From Actinomycetota bacterium (GTDB lineage: Bacteria; Actinomycetota; Geothermincolia; Geothermincolales; RBG-13-55-18), in assembly GCA_014360655.1 (NCBI GenBank), contig JACIXC010000012.1, positions 39,505-103,504 on the forward strand: DNA of 64,000 bases, given 5' to 3'. Position 1 is the first letter of the stretch. Each line of letters starts with the position of its first letter. Position numbers and translations under genes: made by a program. The notes under the pieces were generated by a model. The model was not told the origin of the DNA and ran no database searches. It worked only from the letters and a program-made list of their open reading frames with translations. Of the stretch, positions 1-9,439 are shown one piece after another.

Positions 1-984
1 GAAGGTCTCGAGGAGACCCCACATCCTCCCCGCCACGATGGAGGGTGCGTAGGGGTTGACCACCGCGATCCTGAAATGATCTCCCTTCCTCGCAAGTTTC
101 GTCGGACGTCCCCAGCTGCGCAGGGGAAATTTCATGAGCTCCGCGTCCAGCGAGCTCTCCCCCTTCAGAGACCGGTAATACCCGCGGGCGTAATCCCGCG
201 AGATATCCATTACCATGCGGTCTATCTCCTCCCCAAGCTCCTCCCGCAACACACGAAGCACGGCCGCGATGCCGTTGGTGTTGTGCAGGATGAAGCGTTT
301 GCCGGAGATCTTCTCGAGTATCAACGCCTCGTCGGCGTTCCAGGAGAACTGCCTTGGCACCTCGAGGGGGACGCCGCACTCAGGGCATTGCTCGTACTGA
401 AGATCCCTCTCGTCCTCGCAGGGGATGCCCAGCTCCACCTCCTGCTCTATGCGCTGCTCCAGTTCCGGTTCCCCCTCAGTCGCGACGATGTCGAGGGTCT
501 CGCGCGTGGGCTCGTCCTTCCACACCGGCTCGCCCCTCCTCTTCTCAGCGGCCTCGAACACGCCCGCCCAGTCTCCCCTGCTCATGGGGTCGTTGTAATA
601 CCCCGAGATCCGCATGGTAAGCCGCTCACCCTCGCGGTAGTCGAGCACCTCAGCCAGCCCCAGGCCCCAATACTTGCAGAACCTGGCGACGAGGTTGTAG
701 ACCTCAAGGGGGGAGGGTTCATGCCCCGTGGTCGCGAGGTTGCGTATGAGGGAATCCGCGTAACGCCTGCCGTCCTTTCGCTTGCCCTCGATCACCAGGC
801 GGGTGATATCGAAACCGATGCGCTCGGAAAGGGCGGGGAAGAGGGAGTTGAGCTCCTCCACGTCGTAAAGGGTGCCCCGTATATGGGGAGGAACACTGGC
901 GGTGACAACACCGTTGGCATGCCAGATGTTTCCCCTGCCTATCCCCTTCGGCAATCCACACCGGGAACACGTCTTCCGTGCCAT
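1..984 (-). CDS. Zinc-ribbon protein, possible C-terminal V4R-like domain (partial)
   Basis: An open frame of 328 codons runs from ATG at 984 off the left edge with no stop, so the C-terminus is missing. A purine-rich ribosome site (GAGGGGGAGGGAG) lies just upstream. The N-terminus has a CxxC pair (C6, C9) typical of a zinc ribbon, and a second CPEC pair lies mid-protein after a Glu-rich stretch. The last visible part (a helix-rich region, then NPYAPSIVAGRMWGLLE) resembles the start of a V4R/hydrocarbon-binding domain. That resemblance is weak and is inference. I do not recognise the family with confidence. An A/T-rich stretch upstream (about 1050-1080) may hold its promoter. Confidence 0.6.
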   Translation of the reverse strand, partial: MARKTCSRCGLPKGIGRGNIWHANGVVTASVPPHIRGTLYDVEELNSLFPALSERIGFDITRLVIEGKRKDGRRYADSLIRNLATTGHEPSPLEVYNLVARFCKYWGLGLAEVLDYREGERLTMRISGYYNDPMSRGDWAGVFEAAEKRRGEPVWKDEPTRETLDIVATEGEPELEQRIEQEVELGIPCEDERDLQYEQCPECGVPLEVPRQFSWNADEALILEKISGKRFILHNTNGIAAVLRVLREELGEEIDRMVMDISRDYARGYYRSLKGESSLDAELMKFPLRSWGRPTKLARKGDHFRIAVVNPYAPSIVAGRMWGLLETF

Positions 985-1240
985 ATCTCTCCCTCCCCCT
1001 CTATGGATCTCGAGTCGCAGCCATGCATGATCGTCCGCGGCGATCAACTGCATTATTTTATTATTATTTCGCTTACCATCCGTGTTTCCCTGCCCGAATA
1101 GCGGAGAAAAGGGGGTGCCGGCTGTCGCCGCGCTGATCAAGGATGCGGGATTTCCGTGATGTCGCGACGCCGGACCCGGAAAAGCAAGCGGGCCGCGCCG
1201 CGAACCTGTGAAGCGGGCAACCTGCCTCAGCCGTTCAGCT

Positions 1241-2425
1241 TCAACCGTTCAGCCTGCGGTAGCCGAGGGCGTGTTCCGCCTGCATCATCTTGTGGATCTC
1301 CGTGGTCCCCTCGTACAGGAGGGGCGCGCGCGCATTGCGGAAAAGCCGCTCCACGGGGTACTCCGCAGAGTAACCGTAGGCGCCGTGGATCTGCACCGCC
1401 ATGTGGGCCGCCTGGAAGGCGCACTCCGTGGCGTGCCACTTGGCCAGGGAGGTCTCCCGCGTGTTCCTCACCCCCCGGTCCTTGAGCCATGCCGCCTGCC
1501 ATACCAGGAGGCGCGAGGTCTCCAGGCCCCTGACCATCTCCGCGATCATCCCCTGCACGAACTGGAACCTCCCTATGGGCCTGCCGAAGGCGGTCCTCGT
1601 GTTGGCGTACCTTACCGAGGCTTCCAGCGCCGCGCGGATGGTGCCCAGGGCTCCCGCCGCCACGGTGAAACGCCCCATGTCCAGGGCGTACATGGCGATC
1701 TTGAATCCCTCGCCCTCCTCTCCCAGGCGGTTTTCCGCCGGGACCTCGACGTCGCTCATGAATATCTCTCCCGTGGACCCCGCCCATACCCCCATCTTGT
1801 GCCGGATATCCCTGGTCTCGATGCCCGGCATGGAGCGGTCGAGGAGGAAGGCGGAGATACCGCGGTGCCCCGCCTCCCTGTCCGTCTTGGCGAAGACCAG
1901 GAAATGGTCGGCCGCGTGGGCGTAGGAGATCCAGGTCTTCTGCCCGTTGAGGATGTAGCGGTCGCCGTCCCTCCTGGCGGTGGACTCCAGCCCCGCCACG
2001 TCGGAGCCCGCGTTGGGCTCGGTGAGCCCGAAGCAGGCGATCCTCTCCCCCTTCGCCTGCGGCACCAGGTAACGCCGCTTCTGTTCCTCGCTTCCGAAGC
2101 GCAGCAGGGTGAGGGAATTGAGGCCCAGGTGCACGGAGAGGAGGGTGCGGAACCCCCCGTCTCCCCTCTCTATCTCCTCGCAGATAAGGGCGGTGGACAC
2201 GAAGTCCAGGCCCTGCCCGCCGTACTCCACGGGGATGGAGGCCCCCAGCATGCCCCGCTCCGCCATGCCCCGCACGATGCCCATGTCCAGCTCGTGGTCG
2301 CGGTCCAGTTGGGATATCCTGGGGATTATCTCCCGGTCCACGAACTCCGCGGCGGAGGCCTGCACCATCCTCTGCTCATCGCTCAGTGCGAAGCTTAAAC
2401 CCGGTTGCGGTATGCACGGGCACAA
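1241..2425 (-). CDS. Acyl-CoA dehydrogenase
   Basis: A 394-residue FAD-dependent acyl-CoA dehydrogenase that introduces an alpha-beta double bond into an acyl-CoA and passes electrons to ETF. Length and order fit the family: helical N-terminal domain, the central beta-domain signature CFGLTEPNAGSD, then a C-terminal helical domain with IHGAYGY. The catalytic base is the Glu in LYEGTTEIH (about E372), the usual position for short- and medium-chain enzymes. The start is TTG at 2425, with AAAGGAGTG upstream; no ATG gives a complete N-terminus. No ETF genes are nearby, so the substrate cannot be read from context. Glutaryl-CoA-type or short-chain activity are both possible. Confidence 0.93.
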   Translation of the reverse strand: MCPCIPQPGLSFALSDEQRMVQASAAEFVDREIIPRISQLDRDHELDMGIVRGMAERGMLGASIPVEYGGQGLDFVSTALICEEIERGDGGFRTLLSVHLGLNSLTLLRFGSEEQKRRYLVPQAKGERIACFGLTEPNAGSDVAGLESTARRDGDRYILNGQKTWISYAHAADHFLVFAKTDREAGHRGISAFLLDRSMPGIETRDIRHKMGVWAGSTGEIFMSDVEVPAENRLGEEGEGFKIAMYALDMGRFTVAAGALGTIRAALEASVRYANTRTAFGRPIGRFQFVQGMIAEMVRGLETSRLLVWQAAWLKDRGVRNTRETSLAKWHATECAFQAAHMAVQIHGAYGYSAEYPVERLFRNARAPLLYEGTTEIHKMMQAEHALGYRRLNG

Positions 2426-2452
2426 GGCCGATCACTCCTTTCCCTGCCACAT

Positions 2453-2493
2453 AAAACCGCCACCGGTTTGCCTTATACCGGTGGCCGCGGTTT
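2453..2493 (-). terminator. Rho-independent terminator of the sirtuin gene
   Basis: On the minus strand, just past the sirtuin stop, a 9-bp stem (GCCACCGGT / ACCGGTGGC) is extended by AAACCG / GGTTTT pairing and closes into a TTTTAT run. It separates the sirtuin gene from the acyl-CoA dehydrogenase gene. Confidence 0.7.
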
Positions 2494-2540
2494 CCCGCTT
2501 CCCCGCAGCGCCTCATCGCAAGCCCTGAAGCCGGCTCTAC

Positions 2541-3359
2541 TCAGGACCGGAGCTCGCGCACGCGCTCCACGATGCGCGGCAGGACCTCGCCCGTCTTGCC
2601 GATGATGCCCAAGTCCACCAGCTCCGGGAAGTAGCAGCCGGTCGCGTTGATCTCGACGAGCTTCGCTCCCGCCTTCTTCGCGTACTCCGGGAGGTAGGCG
2701 GCGGGATAGACGGCCCCCGACGTCCCCAGGATAAGGAAGACATCCGCGCTCTTGGCCTCCGCTACCGCCAGGTGCATGTCCTGTACGGGCTCGCCGAAGG
2801 CCACCACGTCTATGCGGCATATCCCCCCGCAGCGGCAGCGCGAGGCGATGGAGATTATCCCCTCCAGGTCCCCTTCCCGCATGTATTCCACGAGTTTCCA
2901 TCCCAGGGGGAAGAGCTCCTCCCTCGACAGGTGTACCTTCCCGCCGCAGGAGAGGCAGGCCAGGCGGTAGATATTGCCATGCACCTCTATGACCCGTGAA
3001 TTCCCCGCCTCCCGGTGCAGGTTATCGATGTTCTGCGTGATGACCGAGCGCAGGATGCCCATTCTTTCCAGTTCGCCCAGCGCCGCGTGCCCGGGGTTGG
3101 GGAGCGCCCTTTCCAGCACCGAGAGCATCTCCGAAACGAAGCCCGTGGCCCGCGCGGGCACGCCGCCTCCCTGGAAGATGGAGGTGAAGACGTCGCCGCC
3201 CCCCACCTCGTAGGGATCGAAGCGGTCCCAGAGGCCGCCCGGGTCGCGGAAGGTGGGTATGCCGCTCTCCTCGGAGACGCCCGCCCCGGTGAAGGCCACC
3301 AGGCTCTTCGCCCCCTTTATCATGGAAGCCGCTTCTTCCAACAGGTCCTCAAGGCCCAA
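2541..3359 (-). CDS. NAD-dependent protein deacylase (sirtuin)
   Basis: A 272-residue sirtuin that removes acyl groups from lysine using NAD+. Visible motifs are GAGVSEESGIPTFR (residues 25-38, NAD binding), TQNID (108-112), the catalytic His in VIEVHGN (H127) and FGE (188-190). Zinc-site cysteines are C135/C138 and C175/C177, with an insertion of about 35 residues between the pairs that is longer than in CobB. Two extra Cys (C181, C242) are present. The start is TTG at 3359 preceded by AGGGAGA. It may counteract acylation by acyl-CoAs, and an acyl-CoA dehydrogenase lies downstream, but the terminator between them argues against one operon. Confidence 0.92.
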   Translation of the reverse strand: MGLEDLLEEAASMIKGAKSLVAFTGAGVSEESGIPTFRDPGGLWDRFDPYEVGGGDVFTSIFQGGGVPARATGFVSEMLSVLERALPNPGHAALGELERMGILRSVITQNIDNLHREAGNSRVIEVHGNIYRLACLSCGGKVHLSREELFPLGWKLVEYMREGDLEGIISIASRCRCGGICRIDVVAFGEPVQDMHLAVAEAKSADVFLILGTSGAVYPAAYLPEYAKKAGAKLVEINATGCYFPELVDLGIIGKTGEVLPRIVERVRELRS

Positions 3360-3740
3360 GCCGGTCTCCCTGCACTCCTGGCGCGGAAATCACCCGCCGA
3401 CCGTGAGAAACGGTGTTCATCAGCCGAGCAACATAATGGTAAATCCCCGCGATGCTTTTCTCAATGCCCCGGCGCACGCCCCGGGCTGTTCCCGGCCTTC
3501 GGAACAAGAGAAACAGGCACCGCTTCGACGGGCTCTTTCGCGTCGCAGAGGTCCGCGCGTACGTCGCATCGGCCTGCAGGCGCCTTACGGGCCGAAAAAG
3601 CCCGAGATGCGGCCCTGTCGGAGCGTTTCCGAACGAGCGGCGATACGTTATCATTCTGATATAAGGGGTTGCACAGCTGTGGCCTTACCGTGTTGACCTG
3701 TCGGTTAGGCTGTCTCCCGGGGAAATGAGGAGGTGGACGG
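3360..3740. other. Intergenic region between divergent genes
   Basis: About 380 bases separate the divergent sirtuin and methyltransferase genes. Promoters for both should lie here. Short open frames are present on both strands but have no ribosome sites or recognisable products. I see no RNA gene or repeat. Confidence 0.5.
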
Positions 3741-4562
3741 ATGAGCGGAGAGAAAAAGGCGGGCATGACCTGGGACGCGGAGGACTACCGCGCTTCCTCT
3801 TCCCAGCAGAAGAAGTGGGGGCGCGAACTCATCGCCGGGCTGGGCCTCAAGGGCGACGAGCACGTCCTTGACATAGGGTGCGGGGACGGCGAGCTCACCG
3901 CGGAGATCGCCGCCCTGGTGCCGCGGGGAAGGGTGGTGGGGATAGACAGCTCACCCGAGATGATCGACCTGGCCAGGAAGACTTTTCCTCCCCATTCCTT
4001 CCCCAACCTTCACTGGGAAATCATGGACGCCGCGCAAATAGATTTTACGGAGGAGTTTGACATCGCCTTCTCCAATGCCGCGCTGCACTGGGTCGACGAC
4101 CAGCCGGCTGTGCTGCGAGGCGTTCACGGCGCTCTCAAGGCGGGGGGCAGGCTCGTCTTCCAGATGGGGGGGCGGGGCAACGCCATGGACGTGGCCATGG
4201 TCCTCGTCTCCATGCTGGCCCGGGAGGAGTGGAACAGGTACTTTCACGACTTCGTCCTTCCCTACCGTTTCGGCGATCCCGCGGAGTTCGAGGGCTGGCT
4301 ACGGGAAGCGGGCCTGCAGCCGCTGCGGGTGGAGCTCATCGACCGGGACATGGTGCAGCCGGGCAGGGAAGGGCTCGCCGCCTGGGTGCGCACCACCTGG
4401 CTCCCCTTCACGCAGCGCATACCCGAGGAGAGACGCGAGGAGTTCATCATGGAGCTGGTCGACGGTTACCTGGCCGACTTCCCCCTCGACGCGGAAGGGT
4501 TGGCGCACGTGAAAGCCGTGAGGCTGGAGGTGGAGGCCGTGAAACCCGAGCGCGGGCAGTGA
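3741..4562 (+). CDS. SAM-dependent class I methyltransferase (trans-aconitate methyltransferase-like)
   Basis: A 273-residue Rossmann-type methyltransferase. Motif I is VLDIGCGDGEL (42-52), followed by the acidic end of strand 2 (VVGIDSSPEMI) and FSNAALHWVDD at the motif IV region. The ALHWVDD pattern and overall length match the Tam / malonyl-ACP methyltransferase (BioC) neighbourhood. The substrate cannot be assigned. The ATG start has a good site (GAGGAGGTGGACGG). A radical SAM gene begins 54 bases downstream on the same strand, so the two are probably co-transcribed. Confidence 0.85.
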   Translation: MSGEKKAGMTWDAEDYRASSSQQKKWGRELIAGLGLKGDEHVLDIGCGDGELTAEIAALVPRGRVVGIDSSPEMIDLARKTFPPHSFPNLHWEIMDAAQIDFTEEFDIAFSNAALHWVDDQPAVLRGVHGALKAGGRLVFQMGGRGNAMDVAMVLVSMLAREEWNRYFHDFVLPYRFGDPAEFEGWLREAGLQPLRVELIDRDMVQPGREGLAAWVRTTWLPFTQRIPEERREEFIMELVDGYLADFPLDAEGLAHVKAVRLEVEAVKPERGQ

Positions 4563-4616
4563 CGCCTGAACAGCATGCAGAGGCCTGCCGGCGGGACCTG
4601 AGCGAAAGGAGCGGCC

Positions 4617-5915
4617 TTGCGCGTGCTGCTGGTGAGCGAGAACCGCTGCCGGGAAAACCTGGTCCCCTACCCGTTGGGCGTTGCCTGTGTCGCCGCGGCC
4701 GCCCGGCAGGCGGGCCACGAGGTGGCGTGCCTGGACCTCATGTTCTCGGAGTGCCCGGTCGCGGACGTCATGCGGGCCATCGATGACTTCCGGCCGGACT
4801 GCATTGGCCTTTCCGTCCGCAACATCGACAACCAGGACATGTTCGCGGGCGAGTTCTACCTCCCCCCGGTGAGGGAGATCGTCGACGCGGTGAAGGGAGC
4901 GACCGCCGCGCCCGTGATCCTAGGCGGCGCCGGTTTCACCATCTTTCCGGAGGAATGCCTGGAATACCTGGACCTGGAGATGGGCGTGGTGGGCGAAGGG
5001 GAACGCGTCTTCCTCGAGCTCCTCGCCTGCCTGGAGGCGAAAGCGCAGCCGGATGACCTGCCCGGGCTGGCGTTGCGGCGGAACGGCACAGTCCGGACCA
5101 ACCCGCCGGCTCCCCACGCCTGGCCGGGCTTGTTCCCGCCCCCGGAACGGGAGCTCTTCGATGTCACCCGCTACAACTGGATCCCGGGATCGTGCCCCCC
5201 CTTCGTGGCCAACCTGCAGGCACGCCGCGGCTGCCACATGCACTGCATCTACTGCACGAACCCGGGCATCGAGGGCCGCCTGGTGCGCGTGCGCCCGGCG
5301 CGGGAGGTGGCCGACGAGCTCGCCTCCCTGGAAAGGGATCACGGCCTGCGGTTTGTCATCTTCACCGACTCCCTCTTCAACTACCCCCCGCCATACGCCG
5401 AGGAACTCTGCCGCGAGATCGCCTCCCGCGGGCTGTCCATAAAGTGGTGGTGCAACCTCAACCCCCTCTACTGCGAGAGAAAATTGCTGGAGCTCCTGCG
5501 CGAAGCGGGCTGCGTGGGGATGAGCATCGGCAACGAGAGCGGTTCGGAGGATATCCTGGCGTCCCTTAAAAAGGGGTTTACCCGCGAGCAAGTCATAAGG
5601 GCGGTCCGCGACGCGCACGAGCTCGGCTTCCGCACCAACTGCTTCCTGCTGCTGGGAGGCCCGGGCGAGAACGAGCGCACCGTGCGGGAAAGCGTAGAGC
5701 TGATGGAGGAGCTCGCGCCCACGCAGGTCACGGTCACCGTGGGCATCCGCGTTTACCCGGGTTGCGAGATCCGGGAACTGGCCCTGCGGGAAGGCATGAT
5801 CGAGGAGGGGCAGAACCTCCTCTTCCCCGCCTTCTATCTCTCGCGCGAGACGGAAAGCTGGCTTTACCCGTACATGCGCGAGCTCTGCGACGCCCACCCC
5901 GGATGGACGCTCTGA
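4617..5915 (+). CDS. B12-binding-domain radical SAM protein
   Basis: A 432-residue protein with an N-terminal cobalamin-binding-type Rossmann domain (residues 1-140, with PVILGGAGFTIFPEE) followed by a radical SAM core. The [4Fe-4S]/SAM triad is C206-x3-C210-x2-C213 in RRGCHMHCIYC. The usual DxHxxG cobalamin motif is not obvious, so cobalamin use is uncertain. Family members methylate or rearrange unactivated carbons in cofactor or natural-product pathways. The start is TTG at 4617 with AAAGGAG eight bases upstream. It follows the methyltransferase closely and the pair may act on one substrate (inference). Confidence 0.88.
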   Translation: MRVLLVSENRCRENLVPYPLGVACVAAAARQAGHEVACLDLMFSECPVADVMRAIDDFRPDCIGLSVRNIDNQDMFAGEFYLPPVREIVDAVKGATAAPVILGGAGFTIFPEECLEYLDLEMGVVGEGERVFLELLACLEAKAQPDDLPGLALRRNGTVRTNPPAPHAWPGLFPPPERELFDVTRYNWIPGSCPPFVANLQARRGCHMHCIYCTNPGIEGRLVRVRPAREVADELASLERDHGLRFVIFTDSLFNYPPPYAEELCREIASRGLSIKWWCNLNPLYCERKLLELLREAGCVGMSIGNESGSEDILASLKKGFTREQVIRAVRDAHELGFRTNCFLLLGGPGENERTVRESVELMEELAPTQVTVTVGIRVYPGCEIRELALREGMIEEGQNLLFPAFYLSRETESWLYPYMRELCDAHPGWTL

Positions 5916-6081
5916 GCGTCCGCCTTTCCTCCCGCCCTCCACGCGACCCGCGCAAGCGTGACGCCCTACCGCGACACGTGCGTCCGCGGGCCGCGCGGGC
6001 GGCTTGCGGAGGTGGATTACCTCGCTCCATTCATGCAAAAATTACCACAGGAGACGCCCGTGGACAGGGAGGAGTTTCAGC

Positions 6082-6927
6082 TTGAGCGGGTTCCGGGAAA
6101 AGATGCGGGGGGCGGCCTCCTCGTTGGGCGCATGGAAGCGGGATGCCGGGGCGCTCTGGAAGGAGTTCGCGTTGCACGACGGCTCGCAGGCGGCGGCGGC
6201 CTTCGCCTTTTTTGCCTTCCTATCGCTCTTCGCACTGCTCATCCTGGCGAGCGGCATCCTGGGGATGGTGCTGAGGAACCGGCCCGACCTCCTGCGGCGG
6301 GCCGTCGATTACGTGGTGAGCCGTGCGCCGGGGATCTCCGAGATGGTCGAGGAGGCCCTCGACACCTCCGCGGATCTCGGCGGCCTGCTGGGCGTCATCG
6401 GTTTTCTGGGGCTGCTGCTCACGGGGACCAAGGTCACGGACTCGCTCCAGGTATGGCTGAACAGGATCTGGGGCTTCGAAAAACCATCCTTTGCAAGGAG
6501 GAAATCGAAGGGCCTGGTCATCCTGCTGGTGGTAGCCCTGGCCGTGTCCCTCGGCCTATTCCTGAACATCATCCTGGTGTATGCAGCTGGGAAGGTGGGG
6601 GGCTTGAAAATCCCCCTCTCGCTTCTCGCTTTTCTGGGAGCCGTCGCCGTGCAGGCCACCGCGCTCGCCTTCATCTTCGCGTATGCCACGGAAACCAGGA
6701 TCGGCATGAGGAATGTGTGGAAGGGAGCCCTCGCGGCGGCCTTCCTCATCAACCCCCTGCTGCTCCTCCTCACCTGGTACTACACCCACATGGGGGACCT
6801 GGCGGCCGTGTACGGTTCCTTCGCGGGCGTGGTGCTGGGTATCCTTACCATCTACTACGCCGCCTACGTCATATACCTGGGAGCGGAGCTCAACCATTTC
6901 CTGTATAAACGGAAGAAGGCGGCATGA
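6082..6927 (+). CDS. YihY/BrkB family membrane protein
   Basis: An integral membrane protein of 281 residues with about six hydrophobic segments, matching the YihY/virulence-factor-BrkB family. The family hallmark of an N-terminal amphipathic part, then Ala/Phe-rich helices (AAAAFAFFAFLSLFALLIL) and a final segment ending ...GAELNHFLYKRKKAA, is visible. Molecular function is unsettled in the family; it is not a tRNA RNase as once thought. An ATG 78 bases upstream is in frame, but TTG at 6082 has GGGAGGAG at ideal spacing, so I chose that start. The next gene begins 43 bases after its stop. Confidence 0.85.
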   Translation: MSGFREKMRGAASSLGAWKRDAGALWKEFALHDGSQAAAAFAFFAFLSLFALLILASGILGMVLRNRPDLLRRAVDYVVSRAPGISEMVEEALDTSADLGGLLGVIGFLGLLLTGTKVTDSLQVWLNRIWGFEKPSFARRKSKGLVILLVVALAVSLGLFLNIILVYAAGKVGGLKIPLSLLAFLGAVAVQATALAFIFAYATETRIGMRNVWKGALAAAFLINPLLLLLTWYYTHMGDLAAVYGSFAGVVLGILTIYYAAYVIYLGAELNHFLYKRKKAA

Positions 6928-6970
6928 TCACGTGTCTATCCGGTGGCCGTATCGCGAAAGGGAGGTGAAG

Positions 6971-8173
6971 ATGGCCGAGGGCGAGCGTTATGCCGATTAC
7001 ATGTACGGGCTGATCGACCGGGTGATGAAGGAGATCGGCCCCCGGGAATCCTGCAGCGAGCAGGAGAGGAGGCTGGGAGCGTTGTTCGCGGAAGAGGTGC
7101 GTCCCGCCTGCCACGACGTGCACATGGAAAAGTTTACCTGCAGCCCCAAGGCCTTCCTCGGCTTCTTCCCCTACCTGGTGGCGGGCTACCTGGCCGCCCT
7201 GGCCCTCTATTTCGTCCTGCCTCCCCTCTCCCTCATCATGACCGCCCTGGGCGTGGGCGTGCTTTACTTCGAGCTCATCCGCTACCGCGAGATGATAGAT
7301 CCTCTCTTCCGCAAGCGGGAAGGGGAAAACGTCGTCGCCGTCATACGCCCGAGCGGCGAGGCGAGGCGCAGGTTCATCGTCTCCGCTCACCTGGACTCCG
7401 CGTACGAGTTCAAGGTCTGGTACTGGCTTAAGGGAGCCTCCGTGCCCGCCATGATCCTGGCCTTCGCAGCGCCCCTGCTGCTCCTCGGGGCCTCCCTGGC
7501 GCGCACTCTCGCCGGGTCGACCGGCTTCCCGGACAGCACCGCCTTCCGCGTGCTGGGATACGTGTGCCTGGGTTTCGTGCCCGTTATCCTCCCCTTCGCC
7601 TTCTTCCACACCGGGGACGTCGTGCCGGGGGCCATGGACGACATGGCGGGGGTGAGCGTCCTCGCCGGGCTGGCGAAATACCTCGGCGAGAGCAGGGAAG
7701 GCGGCGGTTTCTATCCCCGCAACACCGAGGTTGTCCTCCTGGCCCTCTCCTGCGAGGAAGCCGGCCTGCGGGGGGCCAGGCGCTACGCCGCGGCGCACCG
7801 GCGGGAACTTCTCTCCCTGCCCACCCACGCCGTCTTCCTGGACGGGATATACGACGAACGGTACCTCACCGTCTTCAGACGCGAGCTCTGGTGCGGCGCG
7901 AAGATGGACCCCTACCTGGTGGAGCTGGCGCGCGAGGCCGCGGAGGCCAACGGGTACCCCGTGAAGACCATGGTGATGGCGGTGGGGGCCAGCGACGCCA
8001 GCGCCTTCGCGCGCGAGGGCATCCCCTCCGTTTCCATCTGTTGCCAGGATGCCGGCCGCCTGGTTCCCCATTACCACACGCGACTGGACACCATAGACAA
8101 GGTGAGGCCGCAGTCCCTTGCCGTTTCCCTGCAGGTGGTGCAGGACATGCTGCGCCGCCTGGACGGGAGCTGA
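6971..8173 (+). CDS. Membrane-anchored M28 family aminopeptidase
   Basis: A 400-residue zinc peptidase. M28 metal ligands are all present: H140 (SAHLDS), D223/D224 (GAMDDMAGVS), E262-E263 (SCEEAGLRG, catalytic Glu plus ligand), D291 (VFLDG) and H369 (HYHTRLDT). Two hydrophobic pairs (about 62-100 and 157-213) interrupt the catalytic fold, so the enzyme is membrane-embedded; which side the active site faces is not clear. The start is ATG 6971 with GGGAGGTGAAG upstream. An in-frame extension overlaps the preceding gene and was rejected. Confidence 0.85.
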   Translation: MAEGERYADYMYGLIDRVMKEIGPRESCSEQERRLGALFAEEVRPACHDVHMEKFTCSPKAFLGFFPYLVAGYLAALALYFVLPPLSLIMTALGVGVLYFELIRYREMIDPLFRKREGENVVAVIRPSGEARRRFIVSAHLDSAYEFKVWYWLKGASVPAMILAFAAPLLLLGASLARTLAGSTGFPDSTAFRVLGYVCLGFVPVILPFAFFHTGDVVPGAMDDMAGVSVLAGLAKYLGESREGGGFYPRNTEVVLLALSCEEAGLRGARRYAAAHRRELLSLPTHAVFLDGIYDERYLTVFRRELWCGAKMDPYLVELAREAAEANGYPVKTMVMAVGASDASAFAREGIPSVSICCQDAGRLVPHYHTRLDTIDKVRPQSLAVSLQVVQDMLRRLDGS

Positions 8174-8185
8174 CCCGGAATCCGC

Positions 8186-9421
8186 TCAGAAAATCCTCCT
8201 GCGCGCTTCCCAGGCGATGTCGCGGAAGGCGTCCGCCCAGAAGCCCGCGGTGTAGAGGTGGCGCGCGGGGAGAGCGCCGCTGAAGACCCGGGCGTAGATG
8301 TCCAGGATGTTTATATCGCCGCGCGGCCTCTCCCGCGTGGAGAGCGAGAGGAAGAAATTCGGCTTGGATATCCTTTCCAGCGGCCAGTAAAGCCTCCCCA
8401 CCAGGTAGAGAGGGAAAAAACTGCCCGACATCAATTCCCTGCCGTAGGAGCGGAAGGAGAAGTCGCCGCTTTCCAGGGCCCGCACGATGCAGCGTGCCGC
8501 CGCGGCCGCGGAATCCGCGCAGATGGCCAGGCCTTCCCCGTTGAAGGGGTCCACACCCAGCTGTTCGCCGACGAAAAGCACCCTCTCGGCGGCGGCTGCC
8601 TGCAGCGGGGTGTAGGCCCTCTCCGGATAGGCCCGGAAATCCACCCCGCCAGCGAGCGCGCCAGCCAACTCCGGGTGGTTTCTCAGCACGGCGAAGTAAG
8701 CCTGCCTCAGCTCGGCGGCCCCGCCCCTGGCGAACCTTCCTCCCGAGATGCCGGTGTTGATCACCGGATTCCCGCACTCATCCAGGGAGGGAAAGAACCA
8801 GGCGTAACCAAGGACGCCGTGCAGGGGCGGGCTGAAGTCCAGCACCATCCTTTCCCCCAGGCCCGCGACCTCGGGCGCCACCGGCAGGTCCGCCTGCAGC
8901 AGGAGGTACTTCTGCCCGCGGGGCGGCAGGCCGAACCAGGTGCGACTCGGACCGTTCACACCGTCCGCTCCCACCAGGACCTCGCCCCGGCACAGCTCCC
9001 CGTCCCGCAGCACAACGGCAACGCCCTTCCTCTCCCGGTAGGCCCCCCGCACGGGAGCATCCGTCCTCACCTCGGCGCCCCTCTCGCCCGCCTCGCGCAG
9101 GAGCATGTCATCGAGGAGGCTGCGGCGCGTGATAAAGCACCTGTCGTTCCCGAAAGACGGGTAATACCTCTCGCTCCCGTAGCACACGGTGAATCCGCTC
9201 ACCAACCTCCTGGGCAGCTTTTCCAGGTCTATCTCCAGTTCCTCCAGGCGGGCGGTCACCCTGCCGCTCACTCCCCCTCCGCAGATCTTCGTGCGGGGAA
9301 AGCGCCTGGCCTCCAGTATCACGACGTCGCCCGCGAGTTCCGGGCGCAGTCGCAGCAGCGAAATCGCGATCAGCGATCCCGCTGGCCCGCCTCCCACGAC
9401 GATCACCTTGTACTTCCGCAT
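8186..9421 (-). CDS. Geranylgeranyl-reductase-family FAD oxidoreductase
   Basis: A 411-residue flavoprotein. It begins with a dinucleotide-binding motif VIVVGGGPAGS (about residues 6-16), has the second FAD motif LVGADGVNGPSR, and a third, FVGEQLGVDPFNGEGLAICADS, near 285. This order is typical of the GGR/digeranylgeranylglycerophospholipid reductase family, which reduces isoprenoid chains, and of FixC-like proteins. The substrate is unknown. The ATG at 9421 starts directly at the Rossmann strand; a TTG 18 bases upstream is an alternative. It converges on the M28 peptidase gene with 12 bases between stops. A related but broken gene lies at 18018-19252. Confidence 0.87.
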   Translation of the reverse strand: MRKYKVIVVGGGPAGSLIAISLLRLRPELAGDVVILEARRFPRTKICGGGVSGRVTARLEELEIDLEKLPRRLVSGFTVCYGSERYYPSFGNDRCFITRRSLLDDMLLREAGERGAEVRTDAPVRGAYRERKGVAVVLRDGELCRGEVLVGADGVNGPSRTWFGLPPRGQKYLLLQADLPVAPEVAGLGERMVLDFSPPLHGVLGYAWFFPSLDECGNPVINTGISGGRFARGGAAELRQAYFAVLRNHPELAGALAGGVDFRAYPERAYTPLQAAAAERVLFVGEQLGVDPFNGEGLAICADSAAAAARCIVRALESGDFSFRSYGRELMSGSFFPLYLVGRLYWPLERISKPNFFLSLSTRERPRGDINILDIYARVFSGALPARHLYTAGFWADAFRDIAWEARRRIF

Positions 9422-9439
9422 CCCGTACCTCGTTCCCAA

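Noticed and set aside
76..1101. A long plus-strand frame over the left edge
   Set aside because: The minus-strand frame has the zinc-ribbon pattern, a ribosome site and normal composition; the plus frame is a shadow.
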